Assembly (NCBI GenBank): GCA_033675545.1
Contig: JAWDGP010005686.1
Coordinates: 712,501 to 776,500, forward strand
From: Elysia crispata
Taxonomy: Eukaryota; Mollusca; Gastropoda; Plakobranchidae
Direction of reading: 5' to 3'
DNA length: 64,000 bases
Each line of letters opens with the position of its first letter. The stretch's first letter is position 1. The notes under the pieces were generated by a model. The model ran no database searches. It was not told the origin of the DNA and saw only the letters and a program-made list of their open reading frames with translations. Made by a program: the position numbers and the translations under genes. Shown here one piece after another: positions 25,979-38,500 of the stretch.

Positions 25979-27309
25979 AAAACTAGACTGAGGAAGCTGA
26001 CAACTAGGAATTGGCCTTGTGAACTTGACTTTGTCTATCTTAGATGCCTGAATCCAAGGCTATGATTGCCAGCATAAAATGGATCAGAAAATAAAAATCT
26101 AATTTGGTTATGAGTTGAACCTGAGAACTTTGCTGTCTCTTTCTTGGCTCCTGAATTCATCACTAGTTGGGGAGCAGCTGGATCAGATGTTAAGCATATA
26201 TATACATATATAAGTTATAAATGCGTCAGTTGGAAGGTTGGTCCTACCTTACTTTAATTAGAAGGTTGATGATTGGAATCAGTATTTCTAGAAAGTTTAC
26301 TTTAAGATATGATTTCAGCTGCAAATATCTTTTCATTTAATTTATGCATCTTATTTGAAGAAGAAATTTTTTTTTATGTATGTGAACATTTTCGATACCT
26401 GTTTATGGAACACGCCTTAGCAATTCATAGTAGTCATAGAAGTTCTGTTGAAAGTAGGCCTAATCAATTTTATAAATCACGTAGGGATTCAAATATTCAA
26501 AAAGAGCAATTTTCATTTTAGAGCTATTGCACATAGTAAACATAATGAATAAAAACAGCTTGAATCTTACCTTTTCAAGAAGCGACTCAGCATTCATAAA
26601 TTATATTTATAAGCTTACTTTTCTGAGATTAGTTACTACTAAAAACAACTTTCTTTACATCTAATTTTTTCCTCACGAAAGTTCATGCTCCCATTTAAAG
26701 GCCATTGATGGAATAAAATGATCTAAAACACTAGATTAGCTCATTGAGGAATCTTACCTAGATCTAGAATCTAGATCATCCAAATGAACTACAACGTTGT
26801 TTTTGTCATTGCCGTCGGTTTAACCATCCAAAAGCACATATCCTAATGCCTATTAAATGTTTAATTAAGAACGAGATCTAGATTCTGATTGCATTTTTTG
26901 GTCGAGTCAAGGACATCAGTGACACATTTAGTGAAGCGATGTCTTGTGCCCAAAGCGGCATCTGGGTTGACTTGCCCCTGGTTACATGAGAGAGATTCGT
27001 ACGAAAATAGTGTTTGTGTTTTTAAAAGCTTAATTTTTATAAAACCATGACTAGCAAAGAAAACATAAACGAAACACCACAAATGAACAAGATAAACAGA
27101 GTATTCGCTGAATTACGCGTGATCGTAAACGAAAACATAATAGATCTAGATCTAGTAGATGAAAATCGAGATTAAGTCTAATGTTATACAATGTTTTGAA
27201 AAAGAAAAAGAAAAAAAAATAGGCGCGGTATCCACTGAAAAGCTTTAATGATTTGCAGTTCAGTTTTACAATAAAGTCACGTATAATTTAGGAATTGAGT
27301 GATTTTAGC
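25781..27309. other. Upstream flank of NBN, inside the inverted-repeat loop
   Basis: Presumed promoter region of NBN; no core promoter element is certain. It contains a (CT)n run at 25939-25975. From about 26,750 onward there is a dense set of TCTAGATC and AGATCTAGATCT strings. Confidence 0.4.
25939..25975. repeat. (CT)n microsatellite
   Basis: About 18 CT units preceded by a degenerate GTCTGTCTGT tract. Confidence 0.95.
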
Positions 27310-27340
27310 ATGTGGATCCTGGAGTCGGCGGCACATCCTG
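27310..27340 (+). CDS. NBN: NBN coding exon 1
   Basis: MWILESAAHP plus one base, then donor GTTTGT. As short as exon 1 of vertebrate NBN, and the one-base overhang completes a Glu codon with exon 2. The donor is non-optimal, so the exon rests on length, phase and the MW start. Confidence 0.75.
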
Positions 27341-29514
27341 GTTTGTTTAATTTTTAACATATTGTATAGATCTTGGTCTAGTCTATATCTAGAGCCTAGA
27401 ATGTATTGATTATAAAGTGGTCTCTATTATGAAGCCCAGATTTGGTCTAATTGAAGAATATAAGAATGAGTCTAACATTTGTGGATCCAACTAGAACCTC
27501 ATTTCGAATTCTAGACATATAGATGTAGATCTAGATCTATAAATCTCACTACAACTCAATATAACTACAAGTATTTAAACTAAAGTTAAGTTGTTATTAT
27601 TATGTCTCGAAATCTAGATCTTGAAAACCAATAATTTTTGGTTGAAATGCATTTATTGCAGTGATCGGCCCAACTCACTTTAAGCTTTAAAATTGTATTT
27701 TTCTCTATGAATTTGATATGCTGAACACGAATATGAAGGTTTTATTTGTCGCAAATAAATACTTTTCAAGATATAAGCATTTTTGTGCTGCTCGAAAATC
27801 CCGTTATACTACAAGCTTTTTGAATTTGTCTAGAAACGTTCGGTTGTGAAGCTTAAAGTGAGTTGGGTTGATATCTGCAAATTTAACCATAATTTAATGC
27901 TCTTGAAAAAAAGAATTTCAAAAGCTTAGAGTAAAACACCTTAACTTGATTACCTAATATATAATCTATCTATATGAGCAATTCTTAGAAGGTCATTAGT
28001 AGCTTAGTGGGACGATTTCATGATCGTTTTTTTTCCCATTTCAATAAGACTTTCTTATATTTTTATTAAAAAAATGATAGCGTATTCTTCCAAGCACATA
28101 TTGAGAAGATAACAGGTATAGTTTGGTGTACCTATAAGATCACAAAACTTAACTTGGTGCAGTTTTGTATTGAATGGTAACCATTTCGTCGATAAAAAAT
28201 GTCACTAGTGGTCTTTGTGAGTGGTTGTTTGTAAAAAGTGACCAATAATGTTCGAAAAAACCTATGCATTTTTCATAAATTTTGTCAAATGGTACCTTTT
28301 CACTTAAAGGGGGCACACTTCCTTTTAAATCTAATCTTTAATATGGGCTCCCTGACGTTATGCTCTATATCATTTTACAGGTCTACTTTAAGCAGAGGAG
28401 ATCAGCTGTTATAAAAGCCTAGCTAGCTTACTACATGCTTGTACAGAGAAGGATGCTACAAAAAGAGTTTACTTCACAGCAATAATCAGGGTTAATACAA
28501 ACCCTTAAATCTGATTGGGCCTCTGAAAACTAGATTTTATCATGTCATAATAATGTCAGGAATATACTTCCTTCCTTGTTTACTTTCACTTTCTGGACTG
28601 GATCATTGTGTGAAATTCATCAGAAATGCCCTCTTTCTTCTTGTAAAATCTTTAAATATGAAACAAAGGAAAATCACTGCTCTAAAAAATTGCTTTTTTG
28701 GTCTGAAATCTTTGAATTTACTCTAGTGTTAGGCTAAGTTATTAAGTAATGACAAATGATTTATCAAGCATATATGCAGAGACACTCCTCGCCCATCTGT
28801 CTTCTCTCTATATAACTAATTTAATCTAGAATAAACATGCAGAAAAATAAATGTCTTACTGAGTTACTATGCATAGTCATTAATGTCTTTCTTTATTGAA
28901 ATCAGTAAAATTGTAGAAAGTTAACGACCACAGGATATTTCTCAAGATATCTCTCTCTGGTTTATTTATTTATTTATTTATTTTGCCATAAAAGGACTTC
29001 ATCAAATTAAAAAAAAATCTCTTAAACCTGTTGGTCACTGATATTCACATCACAGAGTACCACTAGATGCATTTTATGGCTTTCTTGTAGACCCTGCTAG
29101 AACTAGATATTACCCTTTTTATTGTCAGTCAGCCTCACCCACTATGTTTAGCATCAGTACCACACTGACTGAAGGCTCAGTTTTGACACATACATGCATC
29201 AATGACCCAAAAGCTCTGGTAAAAAAGTCCATTAACACATACCCCTCTTTGGTACTCTGCTTCCAATTCTAGAGCTCAATTGCATACTGGCTAGGTTTCT
29301 TTCCCACATGCATCTATACTTGCAGATTCTGAAATAAAGCCCTAATCCTCACAGATACATTTTAGCCTTTTGCAACCTGGGTTTTATGTCTTTCTAGTGG
29401 ATATCATTCTGTTGATGTTTTTTCACGCTCTCTCTCTCTCTGTCTGTCTGACTGACTGCCTCTTTCTTTTCTGTGCTTTCTTAGAGAAACTATATAGCTT
29501 TTATTTGTGTCCAG

Positions 29515-29595
<81 letters not shown>

Positions 29596-32500
29596 CTTGC
29601 CCTTGTTTTACTTCTACACTTCTGCACAAACCTTACCCAAAGAATGATGTACATATCATTATCATATCAATACTTTAAGTGGACCTGAGATTCTATTAAT
29701 CAATATTTGAACTATTTTTAGAAGTTGTATTAGCTGTCATAACCCAGATATACAAGTAAAAATAATTTTCATATTTTTTTTCCTGAAGATTTTTTAGCTT
29801 ATTTCTTGAAATTTTTCTCTCGCTCTACTTCAGATGAAATGGGAATTATCGGAAACATTTTACTCTTACACTTAAGCTTGGTATAAATTTTAAAAGACCA
29901 AATTCATCAGATATGCCTACATTTCAGTCTGTGCAAACTGCTATTCATGATATCTTAAACGCAATACATTAGACCTTTGTTTATTTTTGTTCAACAATTG
30001 CAGAAAACAATACCCACAGCATTCTTGGAGATCACAGATATGTTGTTGGTCGTCAAAACTGTGACATTGTTGTGACTGATCCATCAGTGAGCAGAAGGCA
30101 AGCTGTGCTTACTATGGCCCACTATGAGACGAATGTTGTAAGTAAGGCAAATGCCTTTCAAGATGGATTGCAATAGCTCTTTTTTTATTTCTCAAGTTAA
30201 GAAATTGAATGGAAGAATTCTTTGTGACTGAAAAAATTTAAGATGCAACATTAAAAAGAAAAAAAATGTAGTGTAACAATTCTGAAAGTTTTATTAAACT
30301 AGGAAAAATATGGAAAAGGAAGTATGTTTTTATTTAAATTTTTTTTTTTTGCATTTTTCTTGTGGAGTTTAGATCTTTCTATGATTTTGTAGAAGACAAA
30401 GAGCTCTTTGTATTAGTTATCTTTCCATGATTGTATAGAAGACATAGTTCTCTTTGTCATCTTTCAACGATTGTGTAGAAGACACACAGCTCTTGTATTA
30501 AGTTATCCTTCCATGATTATGTTGGAGACACAGATTTCTTTGTATTAGTTATGGCAGCTTTTGCACATTGTTAATGATATAACAACACAAGCTAAAGGTT
30601 TGTAATATATCACATGCATTTCTTAATCATTTTTAACTCAGTGGATCTGGATTTTTTTTTTTTTTTTTTTATGGATCTCGGGTGGAGTGATGTGTTGAAT
30701 GTGTGCTTTCTGCACTTCAAGAATCTATTTTTGGAAAGCCTTGCCTTGAGACTACTTTATAGTCTTAGGCATTGACCTATTTGGGTAATTTGTCAATACA
30801 GTGGAAACCTTATAATTCAAATTTTATGTTAATGGATTAAAACTGCGAATTAAGACCATTTGATTTACAGAAAAGTGGCATAAATGAACCTATGATTCAT
30901 TGACTGAGTGTGTTTTGTGCCTGCAATGAGCAACTCTTCCCTTCCTCTGTTCCACATTGCTACCAGTATCAGTATTACTAATTTCACTTCTTTCTTAGTG
31001 TGTCAGCTCCCTCCCAGGGCAGGGATTAGCATTGCTTGCCCTGTGAGAGAAACATGTGTCAGCTCCCTCCCAGGGCAGGGATTAGCATTGCTTGCCCTGT
31101 AAGAGAAACATGTGTCAGCTCCCTCCCAGGGCAGGGATTAGCATTGCTTGCCCTGTGAGAGAAACATGTGTCAGCTCCCTCCCAGGGCAGGGATTAGCAT
31201 TGCTTGCCCTGTGAGAGAAACATGTGTCAGCTCCCTCCAAGGGCAGGGATTAGCATTGCTTGCCCTGTGAGAGACACATGTGTCAGCTCCCTCCCAGGGC
31301 AGGGATTAGCATTGCTTGCCCTGTGAGAGACACATGTGTCAGCTCCATCCCAGGGCAGGGACTAGCATTGCTTGCCCTGTGAGAGACACATGTGTCAGCT
31401 CCCTCCCAGGGCAGGGATTAGCATTGCTTGCCCTGTGAGAGACACATGTGTCAGCTCCATCCCAGGGCAGGGATTAGCATTGCTTGCCCTGTGAGAGAAA
31501 CATGTGGTACTTTTTTAATGCCTTATGGGTGGTAGTAACTTCAAATTAAGACAATCAAACTAGAAAGACTTCAAAATATGAGTCAGATTCTAACGAAGCC
31601 AAAGAGAAAAAAATGAACCTATCCTCTCGCAAAATTGGGTCTATGAGAAATTTGAATAATCATACGTGTACTTCTGTTTTTGAGGTTTCCACTGTACTTT
31701 AATGACATCGTAAGGCTCCACTCTTAACTGTACCTATCTTTCTTGATTTTAAGAGGCTAATATCATATTGGACTCTATTATGCCTTTTGTTGTAAATGAG
31801 TGTGAATAAAGACATAGAATATCAGAGAGCTCAGTAAGTAGGGTGTTGAACTGACTCTCTGAGCTGAATCACGAGCTGTGATTGTTACCTTGGATTCCAT
31901 CTAACCAGGCCATCACTAGCTTGAAGAAAAATGTTGTTTTGTGATTATTTTTTGGGGAAATTTTAATCAAAGCTCTGACACTGGGATACATAATTTAGGT
32001 AAAGCACTTCATCTTATAGGTTTTACAACACAATCTTTATAAAGAATTATGAGATGATGAGAGAGAGAGAGAGTGAGATAACAAAGTGACTGCAGAGTAC
32101 TACACTTTATCATATTTTTTCTTCTTATTTTTTTTTAGCAACTTAACATTCCCCGTATTAAAATATGTAAACATTTTGTTAAGATTTCTGTTATATCTAC
32201 TTTACAGCTTTCTAATTGATTATGGCAGCCTAGTTGATTTGATTATTTTCTGTCTTTTCCATGTGGCATAAATAACTTAGAAATATTTATTTTTAAATAT
32301 TACTAGTTCTAACCATATTTTAGGCTTAAGTTTATAAAGAGATTAAAAAATCAATTAGCTCAGTGGTGTGATAAATACTGCACACTAATTGTATACAGCT
32401 AGGTATTTTGGTTTTAATGCACAAATATGATAGCTAGGTATTTTGGTTTTAATGCACAAATAAGAAGCTAAACATCATTGCATAAAATGATCAGTATCTA

Positions 32501-35500
32501 CAGATCATGCTCTCTCTCTCTCTCTCTCTGGGCTCTGGGTATTCCCTAACAACTCGGCTGAGTGTGTATGAATAATGTATATCGGTATTTGGCAAAGGAA
32601 CTCCGTGATCATTTTGCAGAAGTGCTAATGGTTTTTACTATAGTATTTTCTTCATCAGAGACAGCAAACTTTTTGTGTTCCTCAGGCGAAATCTTTTGTC
32701 ATCCCAACACTGACACTTGAGGATGTTTCCAAGTTTGGAACCTTTGTCAATGGAAAGGCAGTCAAGACAGCAGGTGGAAATACAGTGACGCTGAAGGAGA
32801 ATGATCAAATCAAATTTGGTGGAACTCCGGCCTCACTCTACAGGTGACTCAATATGTTGCCATCTTGACAAGATGGCAATTAAAGCATGACTCTTGATTT
32901 GGTAGTAGCAAATATGAAGCACTAATTTTGCTTTATTAAGTTCTTTCCAAATTTAAGGATCAACCAGCTATAGGTGGCTCTCACTTGTTTCCAGAGATGT
33001 GGCACATGGAAATTGGTTTGCTAAGTGCAAAAAAGACTAATTTTGTACAATTTGCATGAATTAAACAAGTAAAAGACATTTTCCATTGACTAATTTTTTT
33101 TTCTTAAACTTGCTTTTAATAAATGAATGATACCAATCTGGAATTCATGGAAAATTAAGCATCTCCTACTTCTTAGGCTTTTGACTCATAAATCCATGGT
33201 GAAATTTTTAATTTGCTTGAAAATCTTTCACATCTTCTTATGCACCTTCAAATTTTCTTAGCTTTTAATGTTTTATGCCAAAATTCTGTTATAAAACTTA
33301 CCTAAAACAAGAGCTAAAATGATGTTTCCTTGGTGTTAGCCAGTTAAAATAAACTTAATCTCTCTTCCTTTCCCTCATTTTACCTCTGACTTGGCAGGGC
33401 AAGGTACCAACCTTTCTTGGCTACAACTTCCTGCCTGGAGAAAGGACCAAAAAAAGCACTCCAGAGAGTCATGTGTCTTTTGGGGGGCCATCTAGTGCGA
33501 GACTGGCGACCAACATGTGATCTTCTCATCATGTCAAAGATCAACGTAACGCTAAAGGTGAGAAGGGGAATTTTCTGATAGCCCATGGGTTGCTTTTGAT
33601 TTTAATTGCCACAATAAAAAATAGCTATTCAACAGCTAAAGGCAAGATTACACCACATTAGGCTTATTTAAACAGTTTTCGTTCCATTAGAACTTCACTA
33701 AGAAGAATTTTCCTTTAGACTAACTTCTGTACATGGTTCTACCAATGCATTGTGTAACCTTTTTTGGCAACATCCTTATGTATGGAGACAAGGGTTCACA
33801 AAGAGTGAAAAGGCTCACGTGTCTCACAAAATGTTAGTTTGGCTACATCTTTATGGTGATTTGAGGAAGACATCTGATTGAAATAATACCACATAAACAC
33901 TTTTGATTTTAAAATTTTGCTTGTGAAAATAATATGGGATATATTTCATATATTTCCATTCCCCTTAAATATTAATAAATATTTTGCAAAATAGCTGCTT
34001 TTATAAAACTGGATCGTGTGAATTAGATGAAAACTGTTTGATTTAGTCTTACTTGCTTAACTTTGATTTGAAATAGCTGTGAACTTTCTCTAACAGCATG
34101 CTAAGAATTAGATATTGATACTGAGATTCTCAGACACAGCTTCTATTCATCTTAATGAGGCAATACTTTTCTCAAATTTTCTTTTTCAAATTAAAATTCA
34201 GTATCATTCAAATTAAAGAAAAAAAAAGGGTAGGGAGAGAAGGGTGGGATGGTGATAAGATAAACATGTATCATATGTCCAGAGTGACTTTCCATTAAGC
34301 CAAGAATTGAGGTTAGGGGAGGATGTAATATCTCTTTCATGGTTTTTATTTTCTTTACGGATAGATATGATTACCATTTCTAGGATAACTAATGTAAGCA
34401 CTTCAAAGTTCATTGTCTTGGCAAAAATGTACTCATCTCATCAAGTGCCCCAAGTGTGAAAAAAGTTGTGATGAAAGTTTTGAATGAGCTAGTAGAAGCT
34501 TAAAATTACCAATTACCAATGGTAAAGCTTGCTATTAATAAAAATCCCTATACTCAATTATATTTGTGACCAGGTTATATGTGCAATCAACAACCAAAAG
34601 CATATTGTAACCCCAAAATATCTAGATGATCTTCATCAACATCTTATGAGTGGTGCGGACAAGCCTGATCCTAAACAGTGAGTTCTGTTTTTTGCTTTCC
34701 TTTTATTTGAATTGCTGTTTCCTGCAGGGATGTTTACATGATATCACACTGTGACTTCTGGAATTCTTTGTATTAAATCACTCGAAAAGAGTAAAAAACA
34801 CCAAAAATGCATTAACTATCGTTTTAAGATGCCCTTATTTATCAAACTGTTGCATCCCCCACCCTACAAAATTAATCAAGTACTTGAATCTGTTACTTTT
34901 TCAGAATTTGTATCTCCACTGATCAAAGCTTAATATGTCATTATCTTAAAGAGTTCAAATAGGAGAGGAACGGATATCAAGAAATTTGTAGGTTAAATAT
35001 GTTTGTAAAGTTCTGTTGTTTAGTTCTTTAAGGTCCGTTGGTTTGGGAAAAAGTATGAAAAAAAAGTTATTAAAGATTATATTAAAAACATTTTTTAAAA
35101 GCAGACACTGAAGGCTACAAGTTGAAATTCAATCCACTATCATCCATTTTTCACACAGTTTGTCATTTCAGTGCGTTCTCAATAGCTAAAGTTAATGGAG
35201 CTGGAGGGTTACTATTTTGATTATCAGTTTTTTTTCCCTCCCCAGGTATTTGCCAGAAGTTGTTGATCAAGAAGTACCGCAAGGAGTTTCCTTCCACCCA
35301 GACAAACGAAGGCAGACACTTCTGGAAGGCCTAAAGTTTTATTTTCTCTCACCTCTACAGGTTATCTTACTTTGAATTTCTCTTTTTCACACATCACTTT
35401 GCGGAAATCATTGAAGCTGCTGTGATTTGAAAATTTGTAATTTTTATTCAGGAAGACAAAGACATAAACAAACAGAGACACATTAAATCTCTCCTTCCCT

Positions 35501-38500
35501 GCTGTATACACAATGGAATCATCATCACCTCGTATTACTTAACCGGAAATCTACTTGCATGCAGCCAGTATTGAACTTTTTACCATAAAGTGGTTAATTT
35601 TGGATTTTATCTTTTAAAAATTCTTATTTCGGCATTACTGTTATGTTTCACTTTAAAGGTTGCTTGATTATTTCCTTACAAATAATAACTTTACTGTCTT
35701 TGGCTTTATTTAATTTTGTGCATTTTTCATCCCAAATAATCTTATCCTTTTTGGCCCTCTTATGTAATTTTTAACCCTCAATCTGTTTTTGGTGTCTTTC
35801 TTTTGTTTCCTTTCCCTTTCCATCACTTAACCCTTTTCTTACTTTCCTCTCAGCTTTCTCCACTGTTTCTACTTTTCATTCCTCTTTTTTCTCCCAAGAA
35901 AATATCGATTCTCTCCTAAGAATGTAAGATATTTGTTCCTTTTTTGTGTTTGTTTAACCTAATCTCTATAAATTGAATCTATACAGTGAATAAAATGAGA
36001 AAAAAAAGAATAATTATGTCTAAAGTGCAGATTTTATATATCTCTATGCTTGTTCTTTTATCTAGGAAACCAAATTAAGGAAATAAAATATATACTCATG
36101 TGTTATTTTCAGTTCAATAAGACAAACTTAGCAGTGTCAACTGCAGGTGGGCAGCCAATCCTACTGGAGGATGGAAGTGATGAAGATGCTGAGGCCATGA
36201 CGCAGGAAGGAACTGTTGTGGTTCTTGTCACGAAGGATGTAATGGAGACTCTAAGCCCTGCCTCAGCCAAATTTGTTCGCACTGTTGTGGCTACTCTGAA
36301 AAAGTAGGCTTATTTTATCATCTTAACTGGTAGAATACAATAAATGCATATTTTTTACGTTGCTAACAAAACTGATCTACCTTTAAAAAAATGGTTAAAT
36401 TTATGTTCCTTTGATTTGTTCTAGATTGAAGTTTCAATTTTCATCTCTTAATAGAGCGAAGAGAAAAAATGAGAACCATCTAAGTAAGCTTTTCTAGACT
36501 ACCTAGGCAGATCAAATTCGGTATAAAATTGTAAATTGCCCCAAGGGTTGGAGTGGTACTATTATTTTTCTCTGAAATGTTTTTTGGAAAATTTAAGGCG
36601 AAAATATGATTAATATTTTATTTAAAAAAAAAAAGGTGAAAGTGCAAACTATTTCCCGTAAGCACAACTTGGCTGGAATGACAGAAATGAAACAGAAAGT
36701 AGGCCTACAATGTGGCCAATCGCATTTCTAAAACCGTCTGGAATAGATATACTTTTTATACAGTAAGATCTAAGTAAAGAATCTAAAAAGTTTCTTGGAC
36801 ATAGATTCTAGATTTAGGGCCAATATATTCACTGCAGCAAGACTCAAATCAAAAGGTTAAGAACTAGATCTAGATCCTGTGTTTAAAATTATAGAGATAT
36901 CTAAAATGTACATGTAGAGATAGACATGTGGAAGCATACATCTGGATCATATAAGAAAAAGGATAGATGTCTAGACTATTTATATGTCTATTTAACACAC
37001 ACACCTCAGTCATGGCACATTTGTCCAGGGTCCAGTTTGTAGAAAGGGTTTTTCAGCTTGTATTTATATTGATAATAGAAGCATGAACCCATTTAGTTTG
37101 TACCCAAGAACAGCTATTAGCAGAAAGGACAAAAAGATTTTTAAAGTGCTCACAACTCTCTGAAACACACATTAATGATGTAAAACTCAATTAGTTTTTG
37201 AAGCAAGACCTCCTGAAAAGAAAATTTGCAAAGCATGTTTTTATTTTTGATTTACCCTCTATTCACACTCATATATCGTTCTTGTACTTTTCTTTTTTCT
37301 TTCATAAGTATTCATCTGAATGACACTCAAGTAAAAAATATGGGCCAAGGAAGTGGCCAATCAATTTTTTCTCCTATGTGCTTTGTCTATACATAAAATA
37401 TATATAGATATCTATGCCTTTCCCTGTTTCTTTATGTGCAGGAAAAACCTGAGAATGATCACAGATCCAGAAATAGGCACAGCAATCCTGACCTGCAACA
37501 TGGTGGATTATTGTAATCCCAAAGCTGCTCTTGGTGTGTTTCAGCATGAGAGATTCTTTTACAAATTTTAGTGCAAAATTACTTAAGAACCAAGAAAGAC
37601 AAAATCAATATGAAGAAGGCACTAGAAATTAAGTGAGCTGTTATGGTCTTATTCTAAAAAGACCATACCGCTGTTCAAAACAACAAAATTCATATGAACA
37701 ACCAAGGTAATTTCTAGATCATTCTTTTTATGCTGATAAAATACAATGAAGTACTTAAAGAATTGCACTGACTACCAAATTCTCTACCCTAAATAGACCA
37801 AATAGTGAATTTGGGATACCACAAAGCAATGGATGAAGAATTACGAATTACTTTTAGTTAATGTCAAAGCTCACTGCTCTAATCTATTGGTTCTTATAGG
37901 AATCATAGTGTATCTAACAATTATCAAGAGGTATTTTCCAATTGAGCCCAAAATACAGCTGTGAGTTATTCATCTACTTGATAAATGTGACATATTTTAG
38001 AGTTTTGTAAACCTGACATGGTTTTGTGGTCAGTCAAACGTACTTGTTAAGCCTTTTCTTATCATTTGTCTGTTCTACTTTTAGCTCCTAACCTCCAGGC
38101 AGCTATGGCAAGCCAGATAATGTCACAGATGGCTGACATTGACAGCACCCAGGTCAGCTGTGTCACGGCAGTCCCCAAAAGCAGAGACATCAAGCCTGAG
38201 ATCAGGTACATTTTATTCCAGTGATCGTCTGTTTTAGCAATGACCATGTGGTGAAGTGTGTGCCTTGATATCAGCAAGGACTTATCATTAAGAGATTGGA
38301 TTGAGCTATGCGGTTTCAGGCAAATGATGTAGTATAGATCTTTATTCTGTGAGGTGTGTCCTGCCTGTCTAAAGAGATTTTTTTATGTGCTAAGAAAGAT
38401 CTGACAAAACTCTGAGATGGCTTGCACAGAATAGGCCTTTGTTTGTGAAAGAATTCTCAGATTTGTATCGAATACAGGCCTTAGAATTGGTGCAATATAG

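Larger units (their letters stand above)
17375..27309. other. Region between the divergent SMPD3 and NBN genes
   Basis: About 10 kb without an assembled gene. It should contain the promoters and any 5' UTR exons of both genes; neither can be placed. GC-richer patches occur at 18,840-19,020, 19,740-19,830 and 20,640-20,720. A TATAAATA string at about 20,685 is not in a clear promoter context. The remainder is microsatellite, minisatellite and old repeat DNA listed separately. Confidence 0.5.
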
